Below are positions 61,075 to 64,000 of a stretch of 64,000 nucleotides of DNA, piece after piece; position 1 is the stretch's first letter, and each line of letters begins with the position of its first letter. Made by a program: the position numbers and the translations under genes. The notes beneath the pieces are model-generated. The model was given only the letters and a program-made list of their open reading frames with translations, was not told the origin of the DNA and did not search any database. This DNA comes from VYDC01 sp963667515 (lineage in GTDB: Bacteria > Chloroflexota > Dehalococcoidia > UBA2979): positions 62,001-126,000 of the forward strand of contig CAXXXY010000009.1 of assembly GCA_963667515.2 (NCBI GenBank). The letters are read 5' to 3'.

Positions 61075-62294
61075 TCGGCGCACGCGCGGTGATGGGCGGC
61101 GGCGCCGCGCTCATGATGCCGGCCACGCTCGCCGTGCTGGTCGACATCTTCCCGCGCGAGGAGCGCGGCCGCGCGATCGGCGCCTGGGCCGCGATCGCCG
61201 GGGTGGGGCTGGGCCTCGGCCCGCTGCTGGGCGGCGTGCTCATCGAGTACTTCGACTGGCGCGCCGTCTTCCTCGTGAACCTGCCGATCGTGGCGCTCGC
61301 GCTGGGGGCTGGGCTCGCGCTCGTCCCCGACAGCCGCGACCCCGCGCCGCCGCCGCTCGATCTGCCGAGGGCGGCGCTCTCGGTGGGCGCGGTGACGCTG
61401 CTCGTCTTCGCCATCATCGAGGCGCCGGCCCGCGGCTGGGGCGACCCCGCGGTGCTGGGCGCGTTCGCGGCCGCGCTGGCGCTCGGCGGCGCCTTCCTCA
61501 CGCGCGAGGCGCGGACGCCGCACCCGCTGCTCGACCTCGGCTACTTCCGCCAGCCGCGCTTCGCGGGGGGCGCGCTCGCGGTCAGCGTCGCGTTCTTCGC
61601 GCTCTTCGGGATGGTCTTCGGCTTCACGCAGTACCTGCAGCTGGTGCAGGGGAACAGCGCGCTGGAGGCCGGGCTGCGCACCTCGCCGATCGCGCTGGGG
61701 CTGATGCTGGGCGCGGGCGTCGCGCCGCGGCTCGTCGTGCGCTTCGGCACGACCACGGTGGTGGTGGCCGGCCTCGTCGCGCTCGCCCTAGCGCTGGCGA
61801 GCATGGCGCTGTGGACGCCCGGCACCTCGTACGCCGCCGTGGGGCCGACGATCGTGCTCGTCGCGCTGGCGATGGGGCTGATCGTCGCGCCCGCCGCCGA
61901 CGCGGTGATGGGCGCGACCCGCGAGGCGCAGCTCGGCGTCGGCTCGGCGATCCACGACGTGACGCGGCAGCTGGCGGGGGCGCTGGGCGTCGCGGTCGTC
62001 GGCTCCGCGCTCGCCGCGATCTACGCGCGCCGCATCGAGGGGGCGACGGCGACGCTGCCCGAGGCGGCGCGAGAGGGCACACGCGACTCCGTGGGCGGCG
62101 CGCTGGAGGTCGCCGCGGCGCTGCCCGCCGGCGAGGCGGCGGCGCTCGTCGAGGCTGCTCGCGGCGCCTTCGCCGACGCCTTCGGGATCGCGGTGCTGCT
62201 CGGCGTCGGCGTGGCGCTGGCGGGCGCGCTCGCCCTCGCGCGCCTGCTCCCGCCGCGCGAGGGGGAGAGCGCGCCCGCCGTGCGCGCCCCCTAG
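61056..62294 (+). pseudogene. MFS (DHA2-type) drug exporter fragment lacking its N-terminus
   Basis: The frame from 61056 reads DSGTWLIGARAVMGGGAALMM, which corresponds to about residue 95 of EmrB/QacA-like exporters of 14 helices; PATLAVLVDIFPREERGRAIGAWAAIAGVGLGLGPLLGGVLIEYFDWRAVFLVNLP is DHA2 motif C and surroundings. Ten or more helices follow to the normal end. The first three helices and start codon are gone. The frame begins inside the end of cbiQ in a run of GCC triplets. A start at GTG 61090 would give an incomplete protein. Deletion with the loss of cbiO is the likely history; a mis-assembly cannot be excluded. Confidence 0.85.
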
Positions 62295-62448
62295 GAGCGG
62301 CCCCCCGCGGCGCTCGACGGCGCTCGCGACGCCGCCGGCGCGGCGCTGGGGCACGAGTGGCTGCGCGAGCTGGGGCGGCGATCCCTCGGGACCGCGCCGC
62401 GCGAAGACGAGCACGAGGACGAGGCGCCGCGCAGCCCCTGGCGCGCCG

Positions 62449-63138
62449 TCAGCCGCCCGCCTCGATGAGCGCGCGCGCCCGCGCGATCACCGCGTCGAGC
62501 ATCGGCTCCGTGAGGCGGCCGGTGAAGGTATTCTGCTGGCTCGGGTGGTAGGTCGCGAGCAGCGTGCGCCCTCCCGCGAGCTCCACCTCCGCGCCGTGGC
62601 CGAAGCGCGGGCGCGGCCGCAGCCCCTCGAACGCCGCGACGGCGGCGAAGCCGATCCCCCCGAGCGCCAGCAGCACCCGCGCCCGCGGCAGCAGCGCGAG
62701 CTCGCGGCGCAGGTAGGGCTCGCAGCGCGCGTGCTCCTCTGGTAATGGGCAGTTTCCGGGCGGGGCGCAGCGCACCGGCGCTGTGACATAAGCGTCAAGC
62801 AGTCGTAAGCCGTCGTTCGCGTGGGTCGCCGTCGGCTGGCTCGCGAAGCCGCCGCGGTGCAACGCGCGGTAGAGCCAGTCGCCCGAGCGATCGCCAGTGA
62901 ACATGCGCCCCGTGCGGTTCGCGCCGTGCGCCGCCGGCGCCAGCCCGACCAGCACCAGCCGCGCCCGCGGATCGCCGAAGCCGGGCACCGGGCGACCCCA
63001 GTACTCCTGGTCGCGGTAAGCGGCGCGGCGCTCCCGAGCCACGCGCTCCCGCCACTCCACGAGGCGCGGGCAGAGGCGGCAGCCGACCACGTCCGCGCGC
63101 AGGCGCTCGAGGGTGTCGCGAGGGCTGTCTGCAGGCAT
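62449..63138 (-). CDS. Uracil-DNA glycosylase family 5 (UdgB-like)
   Basis: A 229-residue base-excision repair enzyme. The iron-sulfur cysteines begin in DVVGCRLCPRLVEWRERVA; the active-site block GLAPAAHGANRTGRMFTGDRSGDWLYRALHRGGFA is diagnostic of family 5, where alanine replaces the catalytic Asp or Asn of other families. Two more cysteines are in VRCAPPGNCPLPEEHARCEPYL, and the end has LLATYHPSQQNTFTGRL. The ATG at 63138 is chosen because the family N-terminus starts there. It removes uracil, and in some homologues hypoxanthine, suited to GC-rich or thermophilic genomes. Confidence 0.92.
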   Translation of the reverse strand: MPADSPRDTLERLRADVVGCRLCPRLVEWRERVARERRAAYRDQEYWGRPVPGFGDPRARLVLVGLAPAAHGANRTGRMFTGDRSGDWLYRALHRGGFASQPTATHANDGLRLLDAYVTAPVRCAPPGNCPLPEEHARCEPYLRRELALLPRARVLLALGGIGFAAVAAFEGLRPRPRFGHGAEVELAGGRTLLATYHPSQQNTFTGRLTEPMLDAVIARARALIEAGG

Positions 63139-63349
63139 GTGAAGCAGGGTACGATCGTCGTTTGTGCCAGTGCGCGTGGCGGGCGTTCGCCGCCGCCACG
63201 CGCACCGCGCGAGGCGGGTCCAACGGCACGTGCGCGAGCGCTCCACCGCCCATCGACCGGCGGGCCGCCTAATGGGCGGGCTGCGGCGCCGACGCGGGCG
63301 CCCGACTATCCAGCAGGGGCGCTCACCGCGCCACCGGGACGAGGTGTAT

Positions 63350-64000
63350 GTCGATGATGCAGGAGCCGCCGCCGGTGCAGGAGGTGGTGATCGCCGCCGA
63401 GTCCGTGCGCCGCTTCGAGCCGATCCTCGGCTTCGAGTGGATCCGTGGCGCGGAGAAGACGGCAGAGCACGTCCGCGGGCGCTTGCGCGGCCGCACCGTG
63501 TGGAACGTGAACTCGACCGCGGTGGGCGGCGGCGTCGCGGAGATGCTGCCCTCGCTCCTGGGCTACGTGCGCGGGATGGGGATCGACTCGCGCTGGCTCG
63601 TCATCGGCGGCGAGCCGGACTTCTTCGGCGTCACCAAGCGGCTGCACCACGCGCTGCACGGCTCGGCCGGCGACGGCCGCCCGCTGGGCGATGAGGAGCG
63701 CGCGATCTACGAGGCGGTGCAGCTCCACAACGCGCCGCAGCTGCTGGGCATGGTGGAGCCCGGCGACGTCGTGATCCTGCACGACCCGCAGACCGCCGGC
63801 CTCGCGCCGTCCCTCGCCGAGGCGGGCGCCGTGGTCGCGTGGCGCTGCCACATCGGCCACGACGTCACGAACGAGGAGGTCGACCGCGGCTGGTCCTTCC
63901 TCGCGCCCTACCTGCAGGATGTTCCCGCCTACGTCTTCTCGCGCGAGGCCTACGTGCCGCGCCAGCTCGACGCGAGCCGCGCGATGGTGTTCGCGCCCTC
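63350..64000 (+). CDS. Trehalose synthase/GT4-like glycosyltransferase, N-terminal part
   Basis: The first 217 residues are visible; the gene runs off the right edge. VWNVNSTAVGGGVAEMLPSLLGYVRGMGIDSRWLVIGGEPDFFGVTKRLHHALHG closely follows the TreT-type trehalose synthases (ADP/UDP-glucose plus glucose) of the GT4 family; VILHDPQTAGLAP and CHIGHD are also typical. The ATG at 63350 follows GACGAGG with normal spacing; two further ATGs lie six and nine bases on. The 211 bases upstream separate it from the divergent glycosylase gene and show no clear promoter. Confidence 0.82.

Overview
This 64 kb window is chromosomal DNA of very high GC from a free-living bacterium. GTG starts are frequent, stop and start codons often overlap (GTGA, ATGA), and most ribosome binding sites are GGAGG-like. 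A Chloroflexota relative is the best guess. The grounds are a single-chain glycyl-tRNA synthetase, a DarA-type c-di-AMP receptor, two adjacent FmdB-like zinc ribbons, a K+-dependent membrane pyrophosphatase and secreted proteins with Ser/Pro/Thr/Ala-rich linkers. A deep actinobacterial lineage is not excluded.

Layout. 0-8 kb: ribosomal proteins L31/L27/L21, a DedA protein, FtsH, a tautomerase, RNase HII, a truncated YraN and two zinc ribbons. 8.5-16 kb: pyrophosphatase, MBL hydrolase, a 2.9 kb IS1595-type transposon carrying a methyltransferase-nuclease fusion, and a two-domain HD protein. 16-27 kb: DarA, GlyRS, a metallophosphoesterase, a ferredoxin, UvrA and an interrupted winged-helix regulator. 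27-35 kb: a chemotaxis operon cheW-A-C-D-Y-B-R, with cheA and cheB damaged. 35-46 kb: MFS exporter, alpha/beta hydrolase, VIT/VWA surface protein, methyltransferase, tRNA-Gly, a glycosyltransferase and oxidoreductases. 47-54 kb: an interrupted secreted metallopeptidase, a three-repeat secreted protein, an SDR, and an aldolase/MtnA pair that could recycle methylthioribose-type sugars. 54-64 kb: an acidic zinc-finger protein, a lipoprotein and response regulator, Fur, a CbiM/PDGLE/CbiQ cobalt or nickel importer without its ATPase, a beheaded MFS gene, a family-5 uracil-DNA glycosylase and the start of a trehalose-synthase-like glycosyltransferase.

Mobile DNA and decay shape the window. An IS481-family element of 1052 bp occurs three times complete, always between CTAG repeats, and once as a remnant. 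Two insertions split genes whose halves rejoin exactly in frame when the element and one CTAG are removed. An IS3 element splits cheA the same way. Single-base frameshifts lie in cheA, cheB and a glycosyltransferase; they may be real or consensus errors.

A short intergenic repeat family sits directly behind stop codons of many genes. It has a 6-bp stem whose two arms change together between copies, followed by a CTCGAGGGGCTGCC-type tail. It looks like a 3'-end RNA structure or a REP-like element and is the least explained feature here.
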